A stretch of 64,000 nucleotides of DNA from the NCBI GenBank assembly GCA_037693485.1, contig CM075350.1, forward strand, positions 129,330,001 to 129,394,000, read 5' to 3'. Numbering within the stretch: position 1 is the stretch's first letter; each line of letters opens with the position of its first letter. The notes beneath the pieces were generated by a model. That model did no database searches. It saw nothing but the letters and a program-made list of their open reading frames with translations, and was not told the origin of the DNA. Shown piece by piece: positions 45,745-57,920 of the stretch. The position numbers were made by a program, and so were the translations under genes. The stretch is from Kitagawia praeruptora (Eukaryota > Streptophyta > Magnoliopsida > Apiales > Apiaceae).

Positions 45745-48700
45745 TTGCAGGGAAAGAAAGGTAAACAGGTCATGTGGATAATCGACAGTGGATGTTCCAA
45801 ACACATGACTGGTGATATATCCCTGCTATCACAATATGTTGAGAAGGTTGGCCCAACAATAACCTTTGGAGACAATAACAAAGGTTACACTGTGGGATAT
45901 GGCTGCTTAAAAACTGGAAATGTTGTCATTGAAGAAATATCTCTTGTGGAAGGTTTGAAGCATAATCTACTTAGTGTCAGTCAATTCACTGACAAGGGAT
46001 TCAAAGTCAACTTTGGCATGATGGAATGCACAATCTACCACAAAAAAGATAGAAGCCTATCTCTAAAATGAGTTAGGAAAGGAAGCCTATTTGTTGCAGA
46101 CTTAAACTCAACAAATGAGGAAAGAATATTTTGCTTCTACAGCAAAGCAAGTGTTGGAGATAGCATGCTTTGGCACAAGAAGCTTTCCCATCTCAACTTC
46201 AAAATAATGAAGATGCTAATGAAGAAGGAATTGGTGAGAGGACTGCCTCAACAGGAATTCTGTCAAGAATGACTGTGTGAAGATTGTCAAATGGGAAAAC
46301 TAAGGAAAGCAATGCATAAATCAAAACAAGTCAACACCAACATTGAAGCACTCAAGTTGATTCACATGGATCTTTTTGGACCAGTGAATGTTCAATCACT
46401 ATCCAGAAAAAGATATGCACTGGTCATGATAGATGACTATTCTAGGTACACTTGGGTGAAATTTTTAGAATCAAAAGATGAAGCTGCTCAAGAAATCATT
46501 GATCACATAAGGGTACTTGACAGAACCCCTGGAGCAAAAGTTCAATTTCTAAGAAGTGACAATGGAACTGAGTTCAGAAATGCTACACTTGGAAACTTCT
46601 GCAAAGATCAAGTGATTGTTCAACAATTCTCTGCTGCAAGGACTTCACAGCAAAATAGAGTTGTGGAAAGGAAAAATAGGACACTCATTGAAGCTGCTAG
46701 GACTATGTTGATCAATGCTAAATTACCAACATATTTCTGGGCAGAAGCCATCAACACTGCTTGTTACACACAGAACAGAACACTAATCAACAAGGCTCAT
46801 GGTAATACTCCTTACTATCTTTTGACAGGAAAGAAACCAATTGTTAAGTACTTTCATATCTTTGGAAGCAAGTGCTTTTTAATGAAAGACAACCATGAAA
46901 GAAGAGGAAAGTTTGATACTAAAGCATATGAAGGCATTTTCATGGGATATGGGATAGAAAGGACTGCCTACAAAGTCTATATCATGGAGCACAAGACAAT
47001 TGAAGAAAGTGTAAATGTCACATTTGATGAAACCAAGTTTCCAGGGTTACATGAGGATGGTCAAATGCAACCCTTCAGATTTGAGAATCAAGGATACTTG
47101 GAAATAGAAGAACGTGTTGATGAAGAACCTAGTCTCACTCAATCAATGGGATATGAGAAAGAAACTGTCAATGATCATGATCTAAATCAAACCTCAGCCC
47201 AATCACAGACAATATCAGGCATCAATCTACAAGACTGTGAAACTGGAGAAACTGAGTTAAATGAGCAAAACAATGGAAATGGTGGAGAGTCAAATCCTCA
47301 TACTGATGAAAGTCAATCTAATCAAACAAGAAGCTTGCCTCAAGCAACCAAGTGGAACATAGATCATACTAGTAATCTAATTATCGGAGATCCCACTACT
47401 GGTGTAAGGACAAGGAGGAATATCTCTGCTGACAGCATGTTTTCATGTTTCTTATCTCAAATGGAACCTAAAATAATTGAAGAAGCATTGTTGGATTCTG
47501 ATTGGGTGATGGCCATGCGGGAAGAGCTCAATCAGTTTGAAAGGAACAATGTTTGGAAGCTGGTTCCAAGGCCAAAAGGAAAATCAGTCATTGAGACAAA
47601 ATGGGTCTTCAGAAATAAGATAGATGAAAGTGGAAATGTGACAAGAAATAAAGCAAGGCTAGTGGCCAAAGGGTACTGTCAACAGGAAGGGATAGATTAT
47701 GATGAAACATTTGCACCTGTTGCCAGACTTGAAGCCATAAGAATTTTCTTAGCTTTTGCTGCACACTATAAATTCAAGGTATTTCAAATGGATGTCAAAA
47801 GTGCCTTTCTAATGGAGAATTAGAAGAAGAAGTGTATGTTGAACAGCCTTCTGGTTTTGAGAATGACAAACTGCATAACTTTGTCTACAAGTTGTTCAAG
47901 GCTCTATATGGTTTAAAGCAAGCACCAAGAGCCTGGTATGACACACTCTCCAATTTTCTCCTGGAAAATCAATTTGTAAGGGGTATGGTTGATAAAACTT
48001 TATTCTATAAATACCATGGCAAAGACATCGTCCTTGTGCAGATATATGTTGATGACATAATTTTTGGTTCTACAAATGAAAAATTATGTGAAAAGTTCTC
48101 ATCTCTAATGAGAAACAAGTATGAAATGAGCATGATGGGAGAATTAGCATTCTTTCTTGGTCTCCAAATCTAGCAGAAGACGGATGAAATCTTTATCTGT
48201 CAAACTAAGTATGTCAAAGAACTTCTCAAGAAGTTTAACTTAGAAGATTCATCACCTGCCAAGATACCTATCTCAACAACCACTAAATTAGAGTTAGATC
48301 CTAAAGGCAAGAAAGTGGATTCTAGTATATACAGAGGCATGGTTGGATCACTACTTTACTTAATAGCTAGCAGACCAGACATAATGTTTGCTATATGTCT
48401 TTGTGAAATATTTCAGGCTGATCCAAAAGAATCACACTTAGTTGCAATCAAAAGAATCTTTAGGTATCTCAGAGGCACTCCAAATCTAGGCCTTTGGTAC
48501 CCCATGGAAATAGGATTTGATTTAATTGGATACTCTGATTCAGACTATGCTGGCTGCAAGATTGACAGAAAAAGTACTACAGGAAGCTGTCAATTTCTTG
48601 GGGGGAGATTGGTGTCATGGTTTAGTAAAAAGCAACATTCCGTTTCTACATCAACTGCAGAAGCTGAATATATTGTAGCTGGAAGTTATTGTGCACAAAT

Positions 48701-48989
48701 ACTTTGGATGAAGAATTAGTTAATGGATTATGGACTAGAGATGTCAAACATTCCTATCTATTGTGACAACACTAGTGCCATAGCCATATCAGACAATCCA
48801 GTTCAACACTCCAAAACAAAGCACATTGATGTAAGGCATCATTTTATCAGGGAGCATGTTAAAAATGGAGATGTAAAACTGGTTTATGTTCCAACAGACA
48901 AGCAACTTGCAGACATATTCACCAAGCCACTGGATGAAGCAACATTTACCAGGTTGGTGAGTGAATTAGGAATGCTAAATCAGGTATGA
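45745..48989 (+). pseudogene. Pol of copia 3, broken
   Basis: Begins in the gag frame after TAA 45730. Protease DSGCSKHMTG (about 45784-45813); stops TGA at 46069 and TGA at 46270, the second inside the GAG-pre-integrase zinc region. Integrase core: HMDLFGP (about 46363), RSDNGTEF (about 46554) and RVVERKNRT (about 46660), where R replaces the usual G of QQNGVVER. RT: ARLVAKGYCQQEGIDYDETF, MDVKSAFL, then a one-base frameshift at about 47813; catalytic YVDDI near 48047. Stops TAG at 48171 and TAG at 48717 break RT/RNase H. The end ADIFTKPLDEATF is near 48910-48950. Order and length match copia 1 pol. Confidence 0.9.
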
Positions 48990-49505
48990 TTAACTGACTG
49001 GTTTATCATTTCTCAATCGCAGCTCATGACAGAAACTTTCAAGGTACTGTCATTAGAAGGTACTGTTATGAGAAGTTACTGTACTAAGTGCTACTTGTTC
49101 AGACAGCATGTTTGCTATGACTATGTTAAAAGGATTTTTAGATATCATGTTTGCTATGACTATGCTAAAAGTATTTTTAGAGATCGTGTTTGCTATGACT
49201 ATGCTAAAATAGTTTTACATGTTTATCTTAATATGGTAATAAGTAGTCAAGTGTCCTTAACTTAATTTGTGTGTGAACAGTGACAGCACGTTTTTGCGCC
49301 TAGTTTATTGTCAGATAAACTTGCTGTCACTCATTCACCTTATTGACAGAAATATTGTTAGCGCACAGGTTGCTGTCAATGAAAGTTGCTGTCACGAGAA
49401 ATTGCTGTCAACGATAGTGGAGAAAAGAAAAGCGCACAGGTTACTGTCAATGAAAGTTGTTGTCGTGAGAAGTTGCTGTCAAAGATAGTGGAGAGATATA
49501 TACAG

Positions 49506-49556
<51 letters not shown>

Positions 49557-49780
49557 ATTTTAATCCACTAATCCACGATCTAATAGCAACTGTCACATGA
49601 TATAGCAAGTGGGGTTAATGGGTAAAATCATTACTACACGGTAAATTAAGACAAGTAAACACGATTCATCTTATAAGCTGAATCTACCGTTTAATCTTTT
49701 GTCACTTTCATCTGCAAAACCTTTCAATATTCTACATTCAAAAACCACATTTTCTATCTCATTTTTCAGAACATTCATCA
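48990..49780 (+). other. Spacer between pol and env-like ORF of copia 3
   Basis: Contains about eleven GACAG/CTGTC motifs (49025-49490), several as GTTGCTGTCA, a 39-base triplication (49107-49223) and an (AT)n tract (about 49508-49548). The region has an open frame of 79 codons (49026-49265) across the triplication, not convincing as a gene. Confidence 0.7.
49107..49223 (+). repeat. Three tandem copies of a 39-base unit in copia 3 spacer
   Basis: Units begin at 49107, 49146 and 49185, each reading (C)RTGTTTGCTATGACTATG followed by a TTTTTAGA-like end. The period is a multiple of three and the frame reads HVCYDYAKSIFRY-like units. Confidence 0.85.
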
Positions 49781-51716
49781 ATGGCACCCAAACAAAATAT
49801 TGCCTAAACTAACTTCGCCGGTATCTATTCTCCTGGTGATGCCGGTGAAAACTTCAAAGGACTTATTTTATTTGTGAATAAATCCTACTTAGGTCATGCT
49901 ATAACTTCTAACCCTAAGATTGACCTTGACAGAATTGAAAAATTCTGGAAAACTGCTAGAGTTCAAGGAACTGAAGAGAATGAAGAAATTAACTTCAAGA
50001 TAAATGGTGGTAATCATTATCTTTCAGTAAATGGTATTAACAAAGCTTTGGGTATAGTTTTGGCTTAAGGAGAAAGCTTTCAAGAACTGGCAAATGATGA
50101 CACTCTGAAGAGGTTCTTTCTAAAGATTGGGTATTCTGGTCCCAAACTTGAAAAAACCACTCACAAATGGTATCCAACTGGAGAAATGGACAGACAATAT
50201 CTCAGAAAGGAGTGGAGCATGATTTTTGACATCATGGTGAAGGTATTTTCTACAAAAACTACTGGCTGGAATGGAATACCTTCCTACATCAAGAAGCTCA
50301 CACACTCACTAGTCCATGGATACAAGGTGAACGTTGGAAAACTAGTCATGGATAAATTGAAAAGCGCCATAGGCAAGAAGGTAAATCTGTACCATCGTTT
50401 TCTAACAATGTGTATTAATGATATCTGTGGAACTGTTGTAGATGCTCCTCATTCTGAGGAGTGTCCTGTTTTAAAGAAAAACACACACACAAATCTCAAC
50501 ACACAAAATTTAAATACACATATTCCACTATGTCTCACATAACACATTGTTAGTCAAGTGCCCAACCTTGATTTTCCATTACCTACGGGGTATACTACCT
50601 TTAGAGTTGAGGATGAAGCTGAATTAGACCCAAATTCAGTTAACCCACATTCTACACCATACATTCCACCTAGGGACTCAAGACTGCCCAAAGCCCTCAA
50701 ATTAGCCAAACAAGAATCCAAGAAAAGATCCCTAGAGAGTGAAACTGGAGAAAATGTTGTGAGTCAAGAGGGAGTTACTGCACCTAGTGCAGCAAATAAG
50801 GATGATAGTATAATAAACCCACAGTAGCCCCTTCTGAGCCTAAGAAGAAGAGAGCTAGAAGGGCTAAGGCTACTGTTAGCCACCCTATAGTCTCCCAAAA
50901 GAATGTAGAGGTTGATAGGGACATAAACTCACCTCTAGGTGTCTCTTCTCAATAAGAGGCATCTATTGAAATTGGCCTGTCTCCCAAGGCATCTTGTAAA
51001 GAGTCTGCACAACCTCAAGAACTCACTCTTGAGGAGCCTATACTTGAAGATATACACATAGAGCACAGTGAGGAATTCATTCCTACCTTTGATGTTTCAC
51101 AATTTTCTTCTGTGGAACAGCCAAATGATCCATCTAAAATTCATACTTCTACCTTCACTCCCACATCTGTTGTTTCTTCTGTACAACCTAGAGAGGGGGA
51201 CAGTACCAACCCCTCAGGTTTTGATCATCCATCTCAAACCATGGATGAGCCCCCATCAAGTGGTCCACAAGAACCCATTTCTCAAAGTGAAATGGATACC
51301 ACTCCTTCAAACATTGGATTAGATCAAGGTGGATTTTTGTCAGATATTGAAACAACCAGCATCTTGATCGATTCCCTCAAAGCATCTCACCCTAGGGAAG
51401 TTGCTGTCACAGCCAAAGTTGCTGTCAAGGACAACCCAGAAGGTTCTGTCAAACAATCAAGTGACAGTAACATTCTGGTCAAAGATACTATCAAGAGCCT
51501 TCCCAAAGTTGCTGTCAACATACCTTCTGACATTAACTTATTGGACAAAGATCCTGTCAACATTGTTCAACCTCAGTACAAGGAAGGACTTATTGAAGAT
51601 ATATCTGATGATGACATGCCAATCTCCAAGGCTTTCAAGGTAAAATCTAAATCTTCTCTTTCTTCTTTGCATGATAGTACTGATCATACTCATGCATCTA
51701 GGATGAGTGAGTGATA
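49781..51716 (+). pseudogene. Env-like/extra ORF of copia 3, broken and truncated
   Basis: Begins at ATG 49781 (MAPKQNIA) and stops at once at TAA 49805. The same frame continues with TAA at 50066 and TAA near 50540, and as far as TAG 50825. Reading then moves by one frame shortly before 50825, has TAA near 50953, and stays open to 51716, where the LTR of gypsy 2 supplies TGA. The first part is domain-like (SYLGHAITSNP, KFWKTARVQ); the rest is P/S/T/E-rich with KKKRARR near 50851. In the last part KVAVK/VAVT/KVAVN words are encoded by repeated GTTGCTGTCA. The position corresponds to the SIRE 3' extra ORF. Its C-terminus should continue beyond gypsy 2. Confidence 0.75.
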
Positions 51717-53008
51717 TGTTAAATTACGTCTAACCGCAAGCGCACGGTATCTATTGTAGTAGATATTAGCAAATATGGGTCGAATCCTCAAGGAGACAGT
51801 TTCAATTTCAATTCAATTGCTATCAATTGTTTCTAGTCACAACGATTGTTTGAGAATTTTATTAACTACTAAAACAAATTTAACAAAGGTTTTAAATCAA
51901 TTAATTAAGGGATCTAGGGCAATTCAAGTTCACCATGTTTACACCAAACAAATCACAAAAGTATAGCTTTTCAATGGGATTAAGTAATTAAAGCAATGGT
52001 TAATCTTTCTCAAGCATTAACACTCTCAGAATATCTAATGATGTTCTCACACTCACCTTCAATTCTGCTAATTGTATGTAAGCCTCTAGTAGTAAAATCT
52101 CTCGATCTATTACTCCTATTGCAATCGATTAATCCATGATATTGCGCAATTACACAAATTAAGAATTATAACATATCAATCAGAATTACTCTTTACCCAT
52201 CAATCTACTAATCAAATTAAGCCCAAATCATGGTGCAAACATGGCTCCCCTTAATACCCTAGAATTAAACTACTCACTCATTCTAGGATTAAAACTAACA
52301 ATAATAATCAAGAAAGCCATAATAAACATGTACTAATAAACAAGATGAGATAAAGAGTACCTTAAACTTTGTATTAATGAAGAACAATGAATCCAAGCTT
52401 AATTAACCAAGTGCTTACAAAGGAAGAGATGAAGAGAGAAAAAACCAAAACCCTAACTTATGTAAAAATACGTATGTATATGTCTATCTATCTCTATCCC
52501 CCTCTATCTCACGTTTTTCTCTTCCTTTTGTAATAAAACCCCTTAATAAAATCTGATCTCTATCTCCTAATAAAAGTATTTTTAATATCCTAATCAATTT
52601 ACAAAAAGATATCCATAATTGAATAGGATTTTCTTGTAAAATTCGTCACTTCTTTTTCTCCTCTGTTTCTGGGCTCTTCCAGTTGGATTTTGCTTACTGG
52701 ACCACCTCTGAATTAAAGATAATTCCACAAGCTTCGCGTAGACAGTAAGATCATCAAATTCTGACTTCTGGAACTCAAGATATGGCCCAAACAGTGCAGG
52801 CAGCCCGTATAGCCCAATAATACGAATTTTCTCCTATTTTATCTCCAAAATAGCTCTTTTTGCTCCAAATCCTTCCAAGTCATGAATTCTTTATTTCCTA
52901 CAATAAAACAATAAAATCTATTAAATAAAAATCCAAATCAATGCAAAACACAATAAATATGAGAATAAAATCATCTAGAATATATATAAAAATATACTCT
53001 ATCAAACA
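51717..53008 (-). repeat. 3' LTR of gypsy 2 (1,292 bp)
   Basis: On the minus strand it begins TGTTTGATAGAG after the PPT and ends CGTAATTTAACA. On the plus strand it starts TGTTAAATTACG at 51717. It matches 62811-64000 nearly base for base. Confidence 0.93.
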
Positions 53009-53019
53009 TCCCCACACTT
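53009..53019 (-). other. Polypurine tract of gypsy 2
   Basis: The minus strand reads AAGTGTGGGGA directly before the TG of the 3' LTR. A second copy of the same word lies at about 58590-58600 in the untranslated region. Confidence 0.8.
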
Positions 53020-53990
53020 AGCATTTGCACGTCCTCGGGCAAATAAGTGAAATAAAAACTAAGTCCTAACAAACATCACTTTCGTAGATGACACGATTGC
53101 ATTGAGCATATGCAACAAGCCGTTAAACCCCTAGGCAGCCCTAGTAGGACGAGTGTTGTCTCGTGAGGGTTTGTAGTGAATATACCCACAAAATTCATCT
53201 AACCATGCAAAAGATCAATGCTAACACAACACCACACACACAAGTCCTCTCTTGCCACATCAACTTAAGAATCAAAGCAAACATACGATGTCTTGGTGTC
53301 GAAAGTGCAAGTATTCACGTAGTCTACTCAACCAACATGCAGAAGGTCATAAAAATTCATGTCAAGTGTAAAAATCGTTGGTAATCATGCTAAGACCACA
53401 AGAAACACATCTTTAAGTCTAAACCCGGGATCTCCTATGCCAAAACAAGTAATAACTCACCTTTCACTCAAAAACGAATATACACTCAAGAACAAGGTTA
53501 AGTGTATCACTCAATTCCAACAAAATCATAAACACAACTTGACACTCGCAATCAATCTCATTCTCAACACAACATACATCACTGATGACAATCAAAAGGT
53601 CTTTATTCGGGTTGTAGCGTGGGCTAGGGACCAGGTATGTCAAGTAAAGCTAAAACAGGTTAAATGTCAAAAGCTAGTACCCAACAGTAATCATTATTCA
53701 ATTCCCCTTCTATTAAAACAAATACTTCCCCACACTTGGATTTCCAATAACCCTTACATAATAACTTGACTAGTCGAATGAAGAAGGATCATACAAACAT
53801 AAGAATGCTCTCAAATTTATTTTTTTATTTTTTTTCTCTTTTTTTTTCTGTTTTTTTTTCTTTTTTTTATGAGAGCTAAGGAATAAGCACAATGATCCAT
53901 AGATATTTTTATGAATTTCGACTAACAAGCATCAACCCAAAATCAATATTCCCCAAAAGTATGATCATCAATAAAACCCTTTTCTGAACA
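53020..53990 (-). other. Untranslated 3' region of gypsy 2, left part
   Basis: No coding frame is supported. A T-rich low-complexity block lies at 53820-53868. It ends in the CCTTA TSD of the solo LTR (53991-53995). Confidence 0.6.
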
Positions 53991-53995
53991 CCTTA

Positions 53996-56900
53996 TGTAA
54001 TAACCCTAACTTTAGCAAAGCTACAATGACCCATTGAATAGTAAATTTTGAGGATTTAGAGAAATGGTATGTAGGTACTCTACACTTGAAACAGAAAATG
54101 AGTAAACAGAAACCATATTAGGGATATACCATGAAAACAAGTGACTCGAAATGACGAAAGATTTCAGAAATTCCTGAATATGAATTTTGAGGATTTTGAT
54201 TTCGAATAAGCTTCTATTGGATATTAAGGAGCATGGAGATATTTAAGGAAATTATATATTGAGGAATTAGTGAAATTAGATTAAACCAAGGAGTGATCAA
54301 GTCAAGGAAATGCCAAGGGAATTTAGGTTGTTAAACGAGTTTGGGAATGCTTGAGAACCGGGAGAGCAACTTCCGAGAAAAAGAGAATATACCAAGGATA
54401 TTGGATCTAATACCTACTTGAGGATTAGAATCACCCTAACACACTAATATATGATGTGGGAGAGGATATTATATATCCAAGGAATTTACAAAGGAGAAAC
54501 CACTGAGACGATCGCAGAAATCAATCGATGAATCAAATGACGAGAGAAATTTGAACGAAGCCCAAACTTCGGCCCAATACAAAACAAGGAGTTGATTTAT
54601 TGATTTAATTAAGTGGCTTATGGTGAAAGCCAAGGGGCAAGGGCAAGAGTGAAAGAATTATGAAAATGCAAGGATAAGGTGGTAAAAACAAACCAAAAAC
54701 CAAACAAATATCTATCAAACTTCTTGGATACACCTTGCACAAATCACAAGGATCATACTCAGCCACCCCATCTGATCTTATCAACATTATTTGATCAAAA
54801 CTTAGTTGAACAAGTGAAAGAAAGAAAGGAAAAAGCTCTCCATCTCATTTTCTTCAAAACTTCCAAACCAGAACACAACTCAAAGAAAAATTCATATCTC
54901 CATTTCTATACATGATAAAATCACCAACTTTGAACCACAACCTCTCCACTCCATGGGTATTATTTGCCCCAAATTTCATGAGAATCCAATTAGTATAGCC
55001 TAGTCAAATCCATGCTCAAAGTTGGACAACCCAATCTGTCCAGTTTCTATCCAGCGGAAAGATGGAGCTCAAAACCATAGCTAGGAAGCTTTGTTTTTGG
55101 TGATCTATAGCTCAAATCAAAGATTATACAGAGGCCAAGATGTGGTAAAAATTGGAGAGCCAAACTCTTATTTTTCGATTTGTTATGATTTTTACAAAAG
55201 TGATGATGAATAGTAACCCTTAGAAACTAACTTTGTTTTTATGGTTTCTTTAGTTGATTCAAGCTAGTACAAGGTTGTTTAAGGATATCCCAAGGATTAT
55301 TAAGTGTTGTTAAAGCTTCAAGGAAGGTATAATCTCTTCACCCCTCTTGATTTTATGATGAATATTGGTGGTATTAGTGGTTAAGTAGTTATAAGTGATG
55401 AAATCATGATGTTATATGTGTTTGTAAGTGATTAAAGTTGAATATGGAAGGAGTATGTGCTTGTAACCATGGTTGGTAAGATGACCAGATGGTGTAGGTG
55501 ATGGTGTATAAGGTGGATGATTGATTTGGAGGAGTTTGATTTTGGAAAGTATGAAAATATAGCCGTTATAATGTCCGATTTCCATTAGACCAGGAAACTG
55601 CCCTGTTTTTGGACCCTATACCCGTACGGTACCTTACTTTCCAGACTCCCAAGTGACCATGAGATGATAGATCTTGGTTCATAGATCATTTTGATATAAA
55701 GTGCGTTAAAATCTGATGAACGGTTTAGGAGAAAAGTCAGTTTTAGTGAAAGACGTTCGAAAACCGAGAAAATGTAAATGTGTTAACTTTGAGGCTATAA
55801 CTACCATACTTAGACATTTTTAAAAATGATAAAACTTTGGGATATGGTAGTAGGGTAGTAAAAGAGGCATTATCAGTTGGCCTTATGGTAAAATTCGAGA
55901 TTCATATTTTCTGAGATTGTTTACAGTTAAGTGTGGTTGTTAGGGGAAATGGTGAAAAACCCCTGAAACTTCGATTGAGTTTATAAATGGTTAAGTTCTT
56001 GAACCTTTGGGGTAATAGTGATACGTTAAACATATATTAAAGTGTCAAGGGTAATGTTATACAAGAGTGTAGTGAGTAAGAGATGTGATATTCTAATGAC
56101 GGTCCTTTTGTGTTTATAGAAACTCCGGAAGAGGGACGAACCATACCTTCAGGATACTGGAACCGAGGCAAGATCTTTTCTATCCCTACTTGGAAATTAT
56201 TTATCTTCAAGGAAACTTGATTTCATGAAATATATATATGTGATGCTATTGTTACTATATTGTTAAGAAATGGTTTTCTTTGATTATTAATGTAAAAAGG
56301 GAAGGTATATGAGTATGATATGAATATGGATATGAGTATGAGTATGAGATGGATATGAATATACATAGAGATGATTATGCATGAAGTGAACATGCCTTAT
56401 GATTAAGGGAAGATGAAGGAATGGTATCAGTCGTTATATAGAGTTATATATAAAAGAATGGTATCAGTTGTTATCTAAAGATATATAAAGGAATGGAATC
56501 AGTTATTATCTAGGGATTATACGATTTATAATATTATATTCTTTCTAAGTATTGTGATTTGATAAATATTATTGAATGGTATTTAATATTTTTGAGATAA
56601 ATGGAATACTCTACGTATATAAAAGCATATTGATTTCATTGAATACAGAGGAGATGTCTGAGTCATAATCAAAGTATTATGACATATATAAATTTTAAAG
56701 GTGATGATAAATAGAAATGGAAATGATGTATGTGAAGGGAAATGTGAATGGAAATGGAAAATGTGAAATGGTATTTGATGATTTGAAAAAGGGGGATTGC
56801 AACAGTAAGCGTAAGAGGCTGTGTGGTAGTGGCACAGTCCAGCATCCAATATTTTATTTCGGCACGAAGATGCCAAGGGAGGATGTAGCAGGTAGCCTTC

Positions 56901-57915
56901 CTCCAGGGTTGATTACCAGGTAGGGATCATCCCTTCTACTAGTAGTAAACAGAGAGCGGATACGGTCAGGCGACTGATCATCGTCCTACGTATCTGGCGC
57001 CAGCAGATATCCCCAAAACTTGAAAGAAAGAATTGAAAATGGTTTTCAGATTTTTATAACTGAAAACAGAAAAGTGATATGAAATGATGGAATTATTGTT
57101 ACGAATGAAGAGAAACTGATTTTATATTAATTTATATGATTGTTGCATAAGAAGGAAATGAGAAGATTATAGTGAGAGATTTGTTCAAGTTTTTATATTA
57201 TCTTGAAAGATTACATTGAAATGGTATATTAATGGTTACGGCATTCAAGAAGAGGAACTGATATTATACGATGTTAGAAGCGAGATTGATGGAATGATAC
57301 TATATATTTCTCACGTACATGGATAATTGGAAAGTGTATATACATATTGAATGGAAATAAAATTCTTCCATAATAACTGAAGTTTGCTATTGTCTATATA
57401 TATGATGATTTATTTTCCTTTGATGCTAGTTGATAGAAGTTATCTTGCTGAGCTATTATAGCTCACTCTTGTTACTTATTTATATAACAGCTAGGTATGC
57501 CGATACTACGCAGAACACCCCGCAAGAGGGTAGGGGGAAGGCGACCTTATGAGAGCACTGGCATCGATTCCTGAGGTAGCGTAGAGGCAAACGGGTCTTG
57601 GTAGCCTTATGTATAATTAAGTGTGCAAGCATGTAATAAACTTTTAATTGTTGAAATGCTTCATGTCGAAGTATTATTCAGCAATGTATTTAAGTGTGAG
57701 CCTGGGTTGTAATAACTGTTAACTCTAAACTTTTAGTATGATGAATGTTGTTCTCTGAGCATATGACTGGTGTGTGTGTGTGTGTGTGTGTATTATTGCG
57801 GGGTCAATTGCATAAGTATTGATTGTTAAAAAAAAAGACCCAAGAGATATTGATTTTGAATGGAAGTTGGTCCGTGACGGCCCGGATTCATGACCCCGGA
57901 TTTGGGGCTGTCACA
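53996..57915 (+). mobile_element. Solo LTR, Tekay/Del-like (3,920 bp)
   Basis: Starts TGTAATAACCC and ends GGGGCTGTCACA, with the 5-bp TSD CCTTA on both sides (53991-53995 and 57916-57920). No PBS, PPT or coding region is attached, so the element has been reduced by LTR-LTR recombination. The ends and a (TG)10 tract close to the 3' end (57771-57790) resemble the LTR of gypsy 1. Three imperfect copies of about 36 bases (core GAATGGTATCAGTTGTTAT) lie at 56419-56520. The 60-97-codon ORFs within it are not convincing. Confidence 0.92.
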
Positions 57916-57920
57916 CCTTA

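Larger units (their letters stand above)
42123..51716 (+). mobile_element. Ty1/copia retrotransposon, SIRE-type (copia 3), degenerate, 3' end off-window
   Basis: Order: 5' LTR, PBS, gag, pol, spacer and env-like ORF, the last cut at 51716 by gypsy 2. The 3' LTR must lie beyond the right edge. Related to copia 1 by layout, gag-pol junction and LTR end, but clearly another family. Several stops and frameshifts make it inactive. It is inserted into the last unit of the LTR array. Confidence 0.9.

Noticed and set aside
49026..49265. 79-codon gene in the copia 3 spacer
   Set aside because: Low support: created by the triplicated unit, no homologous frame in the copia 1 spacer.
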